From Antennarius striatus (lineage: Eukaryota > Chordata > Actinopteri > Lophiiformes > Antennariidae), in contig NC_090778.1 of the NCBI RefSeq assembly GCF_040054535.1, positions 10,591,001 through 10,655,000 on the forward strand: a stretch of DNA of 64,000 nt. Reading direction: 5' to 3'. Shown here piece by piece: positions 34,171 to 44,680 of this stretch. Under the pieces are notes generated by a model. It was not told the origin of the DNA, ran no database searches, and saw only the letters and a program-made list of their open reading frames with translations. Position 1 is the first letter of the stretch, and every line of letters starts with the position of its first letter. The position numbers and the translations under genes were made by a program.

Positions 34171-34681
34171 TGTCACGGGTGGTGGAATATGGACCCAAAT
34201 GCAGGACACCAAAAGTGAATCTTCCATCCATGATTTAATGACAAACACAAAAAATTCTCCAGACAGAACAAATCACAAAATCAGGACAGACTAACAGGAA
34301 TCAAACTTGAGAAATGAGCCAGCAACAGATTGTGACAAAAACCTGGCTTAAAAAGCCTCATCACAATAACACCAAAGATGTTCAGGTGTGAACGATCAGA
34401 ACAGGGTGTGGATGAGTCTCACATGTGGAGCCGTAGCTCCACCCACCAGCCTGGCCTCTCCCTGCCACACACCAGAACTGCCACGCCCAACCGTGACAGT
34501 CCCCCCCTCCTCAAAAACGTTCCCAAGGAGGGTCGGGGTCGTGCCCCCGAACCAAATGGAGTCCAAGCCCAGGGTCAGGACCAGGGGCAGACTGTTCCGG
34601 ATTCCAGGACTTGCTGCTGGTCAGGGCAGCAAGAAAGTCGGTGTCGCTGGGTCCAATTGTGTGTGGTTCGTTCTGTCGGCC
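34171..34681. mobile_element. Unclassified insert in the Tx1 element, left part
   Basis: Begins TGTCACGGGTGGTGGAATAT exactly where the Tx1 frame breaks. Contains CACCCACCAGCCTGGCCTC and ends near GGTTCGTTCTGTC. It may be LTR-retrotransposon internal or LTR sequence of another family. The long open frames seen across it have no family motif. Confidence 0.4.
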
Positions 34682-35143
34682 TGTCACAATCCGCTCCTGG
34701 TTTTCCTCTCATCTGCCCAGCTCTACCTGCCTGCCACTCCCACCTCATCAGTGCAACTACCTTCACCTCTGTTTCCTCACCTGATTATCACCTGCCTGTT
34801 CAGTACATATACCCTCCCATTCCTCTCAGTCTCTGCCAGACTGTCTTCGTATCATGCAAAGCTCTATCGTGTTTATCTCCGGACTGCTTCCTCAGTTTTG
34901 ACCCTGCCTGTCTTCGACCCGTCTTCCTCGTCTCTGACCCGGTAATCTGACCAGCCTTCTGTCCTTGTCTGCTCTGCCTGCTCATTCCTTGTCTGCTACC
35001 TGTCAGCTGGGATTCCTGTTTGCTGAAAATGTTTTTCTGGAATATTCCTGCCATTCCGTGCGAAGCTCAGAATAAATTGTTGGACTATTCCTGATCTGGT
35101 CTCAGTCTGTGCTGTACTTGGGTCCTAACTCTGACCTGTTACA
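34682..35143 (+). mobile_element. LTR-like element, right part of the insert in Tx1
   Basis: Ends TGTCACA and TGTTACA form an imperfect TG...CA inverted pair. Pyrimidine-rich body with AATAAA at 35071-35076, about 70 bases before the end, is typical of Ty3-like LTRs. The Tx1 frame resumes immediately after 35143, so the LTR end is the insertion end. A clean TSD around the combined insert was not seen. Confidence 0.5.
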
Positions 35144-35681
35144 CTTTCATGCTTTCAGTGAGTGTGGGAGACTTGCAGTGCTCTTCACTCTTCTAACGAC
35201 TGTTTTTAATCTGTTCGGTGAAAATTTTAGTATCAGGAAATTCATTTACGGTGCTGGGTATAATAAATCAAATCAAAGAAAGTGGCAGCTGTTAAATTTT
35301 ATCTCTGGAGAGGCAAAACTCTCAATTTATGTGACCAGGAAGAGGAGAATTGAAAACAATACTGTTCAAGAAGCAGCTTTTTTTTTTTGTTTTTTTTGTT
35401 GTAACATCAGATGTCTCTTAAAACTAGAATGTGGTTTCTATAAAATGACAAAAGACCTGAATAATTTTAGGAACATCTGGTGTCACAAAATTGTCCTATG
35501 CACTTTAGTTGATGATCAACTCACTTTTGCTAACTTCCTGATATAATGCACTAATTTTTGAATTGCATTCCCTTTCATTTATTGGTTTTTGGTGTTTTTG
35601 AAGCACTTGAGTGCTTTCATCTAATGTAAAATTGTAAAACGTTTATGTGATTAAAGTGTTTTTGCAAAATTAAAAACAAAA
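35144..35681 (+). mobile_element. Tx1-clade LINE, ORF2 C-terminus and 3' tail
   Basis: The frame after the insert reads FHAFSECGRLAVLFTLLTTV, then KFIYGAGYN..NQRKWQLLNF and GEAKLSIYVTRKRRIE and ends with DDQLTFANFLI at 35546, matching the Tx1 C-terminus. The 3' tail GTGCTTTCATCTAATGTAAA...GTTTTTGCAAAATT follows and abuts a TC-rich microsatellite. A second copy of the same end is at 37545-38002. Confidence 0.75.
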
Positions 35682-35820
35682 TCTGTCTCTCTCTGGGTCT
35701 CTCTCTCGGTCTCTGGGTCTCTCTCTCGGTCTCTGGGTCTCTCTCTCGGTCTCTGGGTCTCTCTCTCTGTCTCGGTCTCTCTCTTTCTGTCTCTCTGTGT
35801 GTCTCTCTGTCTGTCTGTCA
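35682..35820. repeat. (TC)n-rich microsatellite with GGTCTC units
   Basis: Period-20 repetition of CTCTCTCTCGGTCTCTGGGT four times, then TCTCTGT runs. Lies exactly at the end of the Tx1 3' tail. Confidence 0.92.
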
Positions 35821-35827
35821 TAATCTT

Positions 35828-36030
35828 CATTTTATGTCTTTTCCACCCAACCAGTTAAGGCGGACCGCTGCCCAAGAGTCTGGGTCCTGCCTAGAGTTTC
35901 TTGCTCAACAAGAGTAAGAAACTCTGTCGCTTATTATTGCTCTGGTGGGTTCAGTTGGGTTTTTCTGTCTGTTCAAGTGTTTTGAAATATCTGTTGCCAT
36001 GATTAAGTGCTATATATATATATATAATGA
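35828..36030 (+). mobile_element. L2 3'-end fragment, plus strand
   Basis: TCCACCCAACCAGTTAAGGC, CCAAGAGTCTGGGTCCTGCC, GAGTTTCTTGCTCAAC...GCTCTGGTGGGTTCAGTTGG and AAGTGCTATATATATATA correspond to the reverse complement of the L2 end at 38515-38700. Confidence 0.65.
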
Positions 36031-36189
36031 TTGAAAGAGACTTAAGTTCTTTGAAATCATTCCGGTTCTAATTTGCTCTTTCAGGGAAAGGCCCTTTTAT
36101 TTGTAATATTATTTCTCTATACTTGTCATTTGATATAAATGTCACAGTTAAATTTTTTTTTTTAATCTGTGTAGCATCCGCTCAATAGA

Positions 36190-36790
36190 AATTGCCTAAT
36201 TTTGGTAGGTTGTGACAGTTTCCTTACAGGTACTCTATAGTCTACGTTGAAAGAGGACATGAAGGCAGTTGGTGTGAGAGAACAGGATGCAAAAGACAGG
36301 TTTGGATGGAGGCAACTGATTCGCTGTGGCGACCCCTGAAGCGAAAAGCCGAAAGGAAAAGATGTCTACTGTATAGTCTACATTGCAATAACATTTATCC
36401 TGACCCTAATTGTTGGCAGTCTTGAGGTTCGTGAACATCCCCATGCACATAAATACATTGTGGATTTGTTCTCTGCGCAGAAGTTCAGAGATGTGGATTA
36501 AAAAAAAGCAAATAGTCTGATATTTGCTGAGTTATTTTGACAGACCATTTGCATTAGGCTAAATCCTCTTGCTATGTTGGTGTGATCAGTCCTGAAGCCA
36601 AATTAGAACATCTTCAACATTGTGGAGGGCACATAAATTTCATGTCGTTTTAAATTTGATAAACAATGTTCGACTGTTCGGAATTCAGGCTTATACGGTG
36701 TACCATTAACCTAAATAATTAGAATTAGGCCTGTTAATTGCTTATTTTTTCATAATTAACAAAAAACATCCCCTTGTTAAATGCACCCTA
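36190..36790 (-). repeat. Interspersed TIR repeat, copy 4 (minus strand), split by an RTE tail
   Basis: Reverse complement of copies 1 and 2: GGTTGTGACAG, TATAGTCTAC, CCCCATGCACATAAATACATTG, AGAAGTTCAGAGATGTGG, ATATTTGCTGAGTTATTTTGACA, and the end TTGTTAAATGCACCCT. Interrupted at 36250-36371. Confidence 0.65.
36250..36371 (+). mobile_element. 5'-truncated RTE LINE tail with 14-bp TSD
   Basis: 122 bases encode the end of an RTE reverse transcriptase protein (MKAVGVREQDAKDR, then WRQLIRCGDP and a stop) followed by AGCGAAAAGCCGAAAGGAAA. TATAGTCTACGTTG (36236-36249) and TATAGTCTACATTG (36372-36385) flank it: a target duplication with one mismatch inside the host TIR repeat. Confidence 0.8.
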
Positions 36791-37059
36791 CATATACATA
36801 TAAATACCTACATGCATACATACGTATATAGAAACACAAACATACACAAGCACATCTCTATAGCACAACATATCAGCACAATATACAGTAGATACATATA
36901 TCTATACCAAATCTGTAGACCCTCCTTAGAACTAGTGAATTTTGAGAGATGCCATCTGTATTGAGTCTCAGTTTTTGGCTGATTCGCAGGAACAGTGGTG
37001 ATCCAGTGTTCTCTACAGTCAGTCAGGCTCTCCCTTTGTTATCACTGCTCTGGCAAAGT

Positions 37060-37200
37060 AAAGGTGGAAAGTGTGTGTCTATTAGAAGATGATAAATGTA
37101 ATTTCCTTCGAGATAAAGTACGGTTCCTGTCTACCTACCCATCCTTCCATCCATCCATCCATCCATCCAGCCATCTATCTAGTATAATTACAGATAAGAT
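37060..37200 (+). repeat. Retroposon tail and (ATCC)n microsatellite
   Basis: ATGTAATTTCCTTCGAGAT and AAAGTA resemble the SINE/LINE tail of this window; (CATC)n follows at 37145-37169. Confidence 0.5.
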
Positions 37201-37544
37201 AGATGTATAAGACATTTTGACTTTAGTTTAAAAAAAAACATTTGTCTAGCCCTCTACAGATTAAGACAGTTCCTTGGACATCCTTGGCCGCCCCTGTGTA
37301 CGGAAGGAATCATGGGCACGGCAAGAGTCTTCTTTTTTGGCATCCCTCCATCTGTTGCAAGAATCTCAAGCTCTTCTTTCTCTGCAGCTGCTGAGGTCAC
37401 CCCCTCTTTGATTCAGCTTAGTGTGTTAAGGAGTGTGGATACTGTTGTTCTTGTCGAGGTTGTTGACAAGCTTGCTGAACTTATTGCAGCTGCTCACTGG
37501 CTGTCAGGCTCTCCTCCTGCAAACGCTGCTTTTTCTCTCTCAGG

Positions 37545-38002
37545 TCAGTGCTGGGTACAATAAATCGAATCAGAGAAAGTGGCAGCTTTTAAATTTTATC
37601 TCTGCAGAGGCAAAACTCACAATTTATGTGACCAGGAAGAGGAGAATTGAAAACAATACTGTTCAAGAAGCAGCTACTGTTTTTTGCCAGGAACATCTGG
37701 TGTTACAAAATTGTCCTATGCACTTTAGTTGATGACCACCTCACTTTTGCAAACTTCCTGTTATAATGCACTAATTTTTATATTGTATTTCCTTTTGTTT
37801 ATTGGTGTTAAGTGTTTTTGAGTGTTTAGTGTTTTTGAAGTTTCATCTAATGAAAAATTGTAAAATGTTCTAAATGTTCTGAATGTGATTGAAGTTTTTT
37901 TGCAAAAAATCTTATTCTTCTGAAGCACTTTGGTGCTTTCATCTAATGTAAAATTGTAAAATGTTTGAATGTGATTAAAGTGTTTTTGCAAAAATCAAAT
38001 CT
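37545..38002 (+). mobile_element. Second Tx1 LINE 3' end
   Basis: Closely matches 35253-35680: TGGGTACAATAAATC, AGAAAGTGGCAGCTTTTAAA, GTGACCAGGAAGAGGAGAAT, TTGTCCTATGCACTTTAGTT, then two copies of the tail motif (37845-37912 and 37930-38000). The region before it (about 37250-37544) may be more of the same element but could not be aligned. Confidence 0.7.
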
Positions 38003-38505
38003 CTCAGGTAGGCCAACTCTGTGAGCAGAACAACATGCTTCTTCTGCAGGAATAGACAGGTTGTCAATGAGGGGAACATTTACTGTTACGTAAGCAACAG
38101 TTTGACCTTTTGGAAACACACTACAAACACACACTTTTTTTTGCTGAGAGTTGTAGTCAGGAGGCAATAACACCGACACACAGCGATATTTAAGAATACT
38201 GGTGTCTCACATGCTACAGGAGTATATTCAGATTCTCCTGCCTGATGGAGAAGTGAATGCACCAACTCCTGGGCTGCTCCAGAAACCGCTGTGTGACATA
38301 ATAAATCCAGCCATCAGCTTACTTTAAGGTGAAAAATAAGTAACAGAGCAAGTCAGGCTGAGAAACTAGTTGGGAGGGTGAAGTCAGCGTGAGCTTCAGC
38401 TATTTTGTATCTGTATCTATTCATTCAGGTTTTATTACCAAAGGCAGTTCTGAACTCTCTGAGTGCTTTTACAGGGATTCCCAAAGTTGTTTTTTTTTGT
38501 TGTTT
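38003..38505. other. No gene recognised
   Basis: Follows the Tx1 tail. No motif-bearing frame or shared repeat noticed. Confidence 0.35.
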
Positions 38506-40575
38506 TTTTGTTTTTTTATATAGCGCTTAATCATGACAGCAGACATTTCAAAGCGCTTTAACAGACAGAGAAACCCAACTGAACCCTCCAGAGCAAGCAT
38601 AAGCGACAGTGGCGGGGAAAAACTCCCTCCATGAGGAAGAAACTCCGGGCAGGACCCAGACTCTTTTGGGCGGCCATCCGCCTCGACCGGTTGGGTGGAA
38701 AAGAAATCAAAGGAAGATAAGAACAGCATCAGAGAGAGAGAGACAGAGAGAGAGTGACAGATAGGCCAGATAGAGACAGTATCAATATGGTTAAGGTTGC
38801 TAAAGTCAAGGCACAATTACAGCTGTGTGGATGACTGTATGGCGGCACGGAGGAAGAAAGGAAGCAGGACCCCAGCCGATGGATAGTTGAGGGGTGGTAC
38901 TGGTGGGCTTGGAGGATAAGGTGCACAGCACATGGAGATATGGGGGTGATACTGGTGGGCTCGGAGGTGCAGGTCCACAGAGGAAGGTCCACGGTGGCTG
39001 GGCGGATGAGGGGTGGAAAAGTAAGATGACACCAAGGAAGAGAGGCAGCAGGACCCCAGTCGATGGATAGGTGGGGGGTGATAATGGTGGATGGGAGGTG
39101 CAGGTCCACAGCAGATGGTCCACAGCGGATTGGCGGATGAGGGGTGGAACAGTATGGTGGCGCGGAGGAAAAAGGACCCCAGCCGATAATTAGGTTAGGG
39201 GTGGTACTGGTGGGATGAGAAGAGCAGGTCCATAGCAGATGGGCGGATGAGGGGTGAACCTGAGAAAAACCTGGGAGAACATAGAGCACAGAGACTCCAG
39301 GGAAGAAGTTTAGTTAGTAGGGTGTGATTGGAGACTTGAAGAGTGAGATCAGAGAGGAGGAGGAGTAACAGAGATGGTTGGAGAGAAGAGAGAGGAGATA
39401 GGAACTCAGTGAGTCTGGATGTTGAGTCTCCAGCAGTGTAGGTCTATATGAATATAAACGTAGTAACCTAAGTTGCCATTAATTGTAAACTTTATGAAAA
39501 AGAAAAGTTTTAAGTCTAGTCTTAAATAGTGAGAGGGTGTCTGCCCCCTGAACTGAGGTAGGGAGGTGGTTCCACAATAGAGGGGCTTGATAGCAAAAGG
39601 CTCTAGCCCCCGTCCTACTTTTATAAATACTAGGAACCACCAGTAGGCCAGTATGCTGAGAGTGTAATGCTCTAGATGGATTATAAGGAACTAAAAGTTC
39701 CTTCAGGTAGGTCGGTGCCTGGCCACGAAGGGCTTTGTAAGTGAGGAGGAGTATTTTAAAATCTATCCTAGCTTTCACAGGAAGCCAGTGCAGAGAAGCC
39801 AGCACAGGAGAAATATGGTCCCTGGCACTGGTCCTGGTCAGAACACGGGCGACAGCATTCTGCATTAGTTGAAGAGTCTTCAGCGACTTTTTGGGGCAGC
39901 CTGAAAAAGTGCGTTACAGTAATCTAGTCTGGAAGTGATGAAAGCGTGGATTAATTTCTCTGCATCACTCTGTTTTAAAATATGCCTGATTTTAGCAATG
40001 TTTCGGAGATGGAAAAAGGCCGTTCTAGAAACCTGCTTAATGTGTGTGTTAAACGAGAGATCCTGATCAAAGATGACACCTATGTTCCTCGCAGTGGTTT
40101 TGGCCTCAAACGTGATGCCATCCAAGGTTATTACATCACTGGGCACTACATCCCTAACAGTTTTTGGGCCGAGCACAACAACCTCAGTTTTATCAGAATT
40201 GAAATGCAAAAAGTTATTCGTCATCCAATCTTTAATCCCTTTGATACACGCCTGTAATTTGCATAACTGGCTGACTTCGTCAGGTTTAATCGAGAGATAT
40301 AATTGCGTATCATCGGCATAACAATGGAAGTTGATGGAGTGTTTCCTTATCAAATTACCCAGAGGAAGCATGTACAAGATAAACAGTATTGGACCAAGAA
40401 CCGAGCCTTGAAGAACTCCATAACTAACTGTAGTTGACTGAGAGGAGTTGTTATTAACGTGAACAAACTGGGAACGGTCAGTTAAATAGGACTTAAACCA
40501 CATCAGTGCTGATCCCTTAATACCAATTGTTTGGTCCAGACGTGCCAGAAGAATATTGTGGTCAATTGTGTCAAG
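38506..40575 (-). mobile_element. L2-type LINE, 5'-truncated (ORF2 reverse transcriptase, C-terminus, long 3' UTR)
   Basis: Reading on the minus strand from 40575: [38 protein letters not shown], the catalytic [11 protein letters not shown] box, [20 protein letters not shown] and [10 protein letters not shown], to 39880. After one frameshift come QNAVARVLTRTSARDHISPV, HWLPVKARIDFKILLLTYKA and ALHSQHTGLLVVPSIYKSR, ending at the stop at 39479. The 3' UTR (38700-39478) is built from imperfect repeats of GGATGAGGGGTGG-type phrases and ends in the CGACCGGTTGGGTGG...TATATAGCGCTTAATCATG L2 terminus. The endonuclease and ORF1 are absent. Confidence 0.85.
39479..40575 (-). pseudogene. L2 ORF2 reverse transcriptase, C-terminal two thirds, one frameshift
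   Basis: Two frames (40575-39880 and 39865-39479) make an almost continuous protein of about 360 residues that lacks only the N-terminal fingers. The YADD aspartates and the QGSVLGP block are intact. One indel near 39870 breaks the frame, so activity is not expected, but this is the best-preserved LINE protein in the window. Confidence 0.8.
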
Positions 40576-41524
40576 TGTGGTGTGCGAGCTGCCGCTAGGG
40601 GGTGCGTGAGTGTAATGGCAGCTGAGCACCTTGAAATACATAAATAATTACATAAATAATTTAAACACTTTTTAATGGAGGATTAACAGTTTAAATATTT
40701 AAATTCATTCACGTAAATCATTTGTGATTTTCACTTAAACGTTTTGGGAAAATTTTAAATAAAAAAAAACAAAAAAACAAAATGCACTTGGCTTTCTCCT
40801 AGCTACGTGCTAGCTTGTTGTGATAGCAACAACAATAATATGCCGAAATGCATAACTGATTGAAAACGGGCAGTCTGTCCGGTATTAAATCTGGGAGAAA
40901 TGAAAGAGGACAGGATACATTGGCCGTAACTGAGAGCTGTGCAGTCTACCAGGCTGAAGAAATCAAGCAGGAAAAAGGGAGTGATGATGACGAGACAGGG
41001 GAAACTTAAAATGAGGAGCACAGAACACAGAAAACTCATACGGACACTTCATTGGGAGAAGGGGGTAAAGAACACAATGAGACTCGTACTCGAAAGAGAA
41101 AATATGATGTTGAACTTGGGCCTATGTTATTTTGATTCTTTGTGGCGGAGTAGCATATTTGTTACCATTTAATAAATGTTACAGTTTGTTAAATAGGCCT
41201 ATTTGTTACATAGTAATAACTGCTGTTCATCACTCATCTGTTGTCGGCTCGCTCGGCGACCATTTTGACTTAAAATATTATTATTGTCATTTTTAAATTG
41301 TTACTATTATTCTCCCCACCGTTTCTAAAGTGAGAGATCATTAGGCCCATTATTGCACCATCTGTTCTGTGTTAACAGGAGCCTATATTATTAAACTCGA
41401 TACCTATATGGCTATAAAGACTACACCTTTTCTTTCTTTATTATGTTTCGGGCATTGGGGGAGCATCAGCTAAGTTGGGAGGTAGAAGTGGGTGTGTGGA
41501 CTGAAAAGTTTGGGAACTGCTGCT
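40576..41524 (-). mobile_element. Degraded hAT element, terminal parts
   Basis: The right end GAAAAGTTTGGGAACTGCTG at 41505-41524 is, inverted, a CAGCAGTTCCCAAAC hAT end. 40576-40620 holds GCCGCTAGGGGGTGCGTGAG, as in the near-terminal part of such elements. 41090-41130 reads RTRKRKYDVELGPMLF, like the N-terminus of SCAND3/ZBED-type hAT transposases, before stops. TSD not identified; boundaries are approximate. Confidence 0.45.
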
Positions 41525-41711
41525 TTATAGTAATGTTCTGTTTGTCAAATGATTCTCCGAGAATAAACAAGAAAGACTGGGGATATGCTGAGCGGCTTAA
41601 ACAAACACATATATCAAGGAAAAGCTTGATGTGTGTGTGTTTATTGCTTATTGCAACTACAATTTATCAAAAGGTAGTCAGAGACTGCAACATCCCGCGA
41701 CTTACCCTGAA

Positions 41712-41877
41712 CTACTTTCAGGGTTGGTAAGAATACCCTGAAAGTAGTACCTGACTAGTGCTTAAACTAGTGTATATGGAGAAGGCCAGTGTGAGTAAGA
41801 CCATAGATCAAAGCAAGTGCATAGGTAGATCAAAGTACTACCTTTTGTCTATGGTCTTACTCACACTGGCCTTCTCC
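41712..41877. repeat. Two adjacent hairpins, one with a 30-bp perfect stem
   Basis: CTACTTTCAGGGT and ACCCTGAAAGTAG (about 41713-41750) form a small stem. Then 41778-41807 is exactly reverse-complementary to 41848-41877 (stem starting GGAGAAGGCCAGTGTGAGTA) around a 40-nt loop. Confidence 0.85.
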
Positions 41878-42389
41878 CTCGTCTTTCCTTCTTATCTGGT
41901 TCCTGAGTGTGCAAAAGTTGGAATTTGACCTTGGCTTAGTTTTCTCAAGTTCATTATTTCATTTTCATCCCCTTTGTTGCCCAAGTAATATGCTTTTTGT
42001 TTCATCTTTCTATCTGCAACGGTTGCAAAGATATTTGGTGGACATACTAACAGACGAACGAACGGACGATCATACGAACACTGACCATTACAATACATCA
42101 TCGCTTTGAAGCGGGATGTAATAAAAACAAATGTTGTTCATTATGGTGTGGGATCAAGTTAGACTTTCCACTTTAAAAAAATGACATCTTCCACCAGTTG
42201 AAAAAAACCAAAAAAATAGTGTATAACCATAAATATCATGTACAGGATCAAACATGGGTTCTCAACCAATTCCTAAATGGGTGTCCAGAGACACGTCCAA
42301 AAGATTGCCATTGGCTCTAGCTGCATTGGCTCAGACTGTAAGCAGAACATGTTCTCCACTGCTGAAGGTGGAGGGCAGCAGGTCACAAT
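41878..42389. other. No gene recognised
   Basis: Nothing beyond a possible leader of the LINE fragment that follows. Confidence 0.35.
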
Positions 42390-42950
42390 GGGAACAAGGA
42401 AGAGATGAGAGGATGGCTCAAAAAGGCAGTAAGATTCTGCCTGAGGTCAAGGAGGAGAAAACTTGGCGAAGGGAACATGGAGCGAGCAGCTGAACTGAAC
42501 ATCTTTTTCAATTGGATCAGCTCCCCCTACACTCCATGCTCCTCACCCCTGATCTCCTCCGGCCCTACGTACCGCATGCCTCTTCTCCCCAACTACCTCT
42601 TCTATCTCTCCTGACCTCACTCCAGAAGTTGCTGCACATAAAGGACCCATTTCACCCATTTCACTCGCTGAATCCCCTACTTCATTAAATCCACCAGAAC
42701 TCCCTACTGCTACCTCCACTGACACAACCTTTACTGCTGACCAGGTGACGTCAGCGCTCAGGAGGCGTTCTCTTAGAGAGACAGCTGAACTAGAACAGGT
42801 CTCCCCAACACCTCAGCTGCTCAACTGGGAGGCACTCTTCATCAGGTATTCAACCTCAGTCTGTGACTGAGGAGGGTCCAGTCTTTGTGGAAAACCTACT
42901 GCATCATCCCTGTACCTAAGAAAGGATACTGACCTTAGCTCGTTTAACTC
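42390..42950 (+). mobile_element. Rex1/L2-like LINE fragment between endonuclease and reverse transcriptase
   Basis: Frame pieces read ERAAELNIFFNWISSP, TFTADQVTSALRRRS, then VFNLSL-like and SLWKTYCIIPVPKKGY-like blocks that precede the reverse transcriptase catalytic core in this LINE group (xxFTxxQVxxxLRxLxxRKAAGPDG). Heavily frame-shifted and cut off before the catalytic core. Confidence 0.5.
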
Positions 42951-43431
42951 ATTCCACCTGCAGATTTCAACAATAAGTACACAAGCTGTTACCTCAATAG
43001 TTAAAGCTAACTGTCAGCCTTTAACATGCAGTAATGAATAAATGAGTTGGATTCTGTCTGATCCAACTCATTTTCTCTAATCTTTGTACATTACATGCGT
43101 GAAAAGTGAATATACAGTTTAAAAATACTACATGTTAACTCAGCCATTTATTTCAGTGCATATGTGTAAGGTTACAAAACAAATAAGAACAACTACTTGT
43201 CCTAGCGTTGCTTAAACCCATAGATTATGAACCTGGATTGTAAGTGCTGGTGCAGTAAAGATGCATTTTTTAATGTTTTGGTTCATCACTTCTTTTCTTG
43301 GGGATTGTCTGCTTGAAAATGTGCTTTGTCTTTGTCATCTTTGAAAGAGACATAATGTTTCTTTGTGTTAGAGTGGAGTGTTAGAAGAGACAGGAAAAGC
43401 AGGAAATGAGTATCAGGGGAGTTTAAAGAAG

Positions 43432-43674
43432 ATGTCACAGAAGTCATGCTTTTGTATTTGTTTCTTTCTTGCGTCACCATTGCTGCTCTGCAGCGTGCTT
43501 GAAATCTTGAGAAATCCTTTGAACAGACAGAATAAGTTGGAGATCGATGATGGTGACATGCCTCCCAAACAGGATTTGAAACCCAAGGAGAATGCTGGTG
43601 ATCTCAGCTATGATCAGACACCTCAGGAGCCCCAAAGTCATGATGGGTCTGGTGATAGCAAGAAGAATTTGACT
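43432..43674 (+). CDS. Orphan small ORF with signal-peptide-like start, low support
   Basis: From an ATG at 43432 with purine at -3, the frame starts MSQKSCFCICFFLASPLLLC, a basic then hydrophobic stretch resembling a secretory signal. An acidic, proline- and glutamine-rich segment (DDGDMPPKQDLKPKENAGDL) follows. After about 80 codons the frame runs into inserted RTE sequence at 43675. I recognise no family, there is no RFamide or other processing motif, and no splice context supports it. It could be chance. Confidence 0.12.
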
Positions 43675-44680
43675 TCTTCTTTTCCTTTCGGCTTTTCCCT
43701 TCAGGGGTCGCCACAGCGAATCAATTGCCTCCATCTAACCCTGTCTTCTGCATCCTCTTCTCTCACTACAACTACCTTCATGTCCTTCCTCATTACATCC
43801 ATAAACCTCCTCTTTGGTCTTCCTCTAGGCCTCCTGCCTGGCAGTTCAAAACTCAGCAACCTTCTACCAATATATATTCACTATCTCTCCTCTGGACATG
43901 TCCAAACCATCTCAGTCTGGCCTCTCTGACTTTATCTCCAAAACCTCTAACATGTGCTGTCCCTCTGATGTACTCATTCCTGATCCTATCTTTCCTGGTC
44001 ACTCCCAGAGAGAACCTCAGCATCGTCATCTCTGCTACCTCCAGCTCTGTCTCCTGTCTTTTTCTCAGTGACACTGTCTCTAGACCAAACAACATCGCTG
44101 GTCTCACCACAGTTTTGTACACCTTTCCTTTCATTTTAGCTGAAACTCTTCTATCACACATCACACCTGACACTTTCCTCCACCCGTTCCATCCTGCCTG
44201 TACACGCTTCTTCACCTCTTTTCCACACTCTATTGACCCTGAGTACTTAAAATCCTCCACCTTCCTGATCTCTTCTCCCTGTAACCTCACTCTTCCACTT
44301 GGGTCCCTCTCATTCACACACATGTATTCTGTCTTACTTTGGCTAACCTTCATTCCTCTCCTTTCCAGGACAAACCTCCACCTCTCTAGCTTCTCCTCTG
44401 CCTGTTCCCTGCTCTCACTACAGATCACAATGTCATCTGCAAACATCATAATCCATGGAGATTCCTGTCTAACCTCATCTGTCAGCCTGTCCATCACCAT
44501 AGCAAACAAGAAGGGGCTCAGAGCTGATCCCTGATGCAGTCCCACCGCCACCTTGAACTCCTCTGTCACACCTACAACACACCTCACCACTGTCTTACAG
44601 TCCTCATACATTTCCTGCACTGCTCTAACATACTTCTCTGCCACTCCAGACTTCCTCATACAATACCACAGTTCCCCTCT
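43675..44680 (-). mobile_element. RTE-type LINE, 3' half (reverse transcriptase to 3' end)
   Basis: A frame of 268 residues (44659 to 43853) with CMRKSGVAEKYVRAVQEMYE, VGLHQGSALSPFLFAMVMDR, MMFADDIVICSESREQ, KTEYMCVNERDPSGRVRLQG, KVYKTVVRPAMLFGLETVSL, EMTMLRFSLGVTRKDRIRNE and RLRWFGHVQRRDSEYI. The FADD and GLHQGS blocks are intact. The 3' end, down to 43675, encodes the terminal RCGDP-type motif and AAAAGCCGAAAGGAAAAGAAG. The 5' half is separated from it by the nested elements at 44792-46811. Confidence 0.82.

Noticed and set aside
34378..34950. Two overlapping open frames of 185-190 codons
   Set aside because: They lie in the LTR-like insert of the Tx1 element, run in two frames over pyrimidine-rich DNA and carry no motif.
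38729..39289. Proline/serine/histidine-rich frame of 186 codons, and its twin at 49596-50177
   Set aside because: Both are the L2 3' UTR read on the minus strand; the internal UTR repeats give apparent protein repeats.
43725..44534. Plus-strand frame of 269 codons
   Set aside because: Antisense shadow of the RTE reverse transcriptase, which has its conserved blocks on the minus strand.
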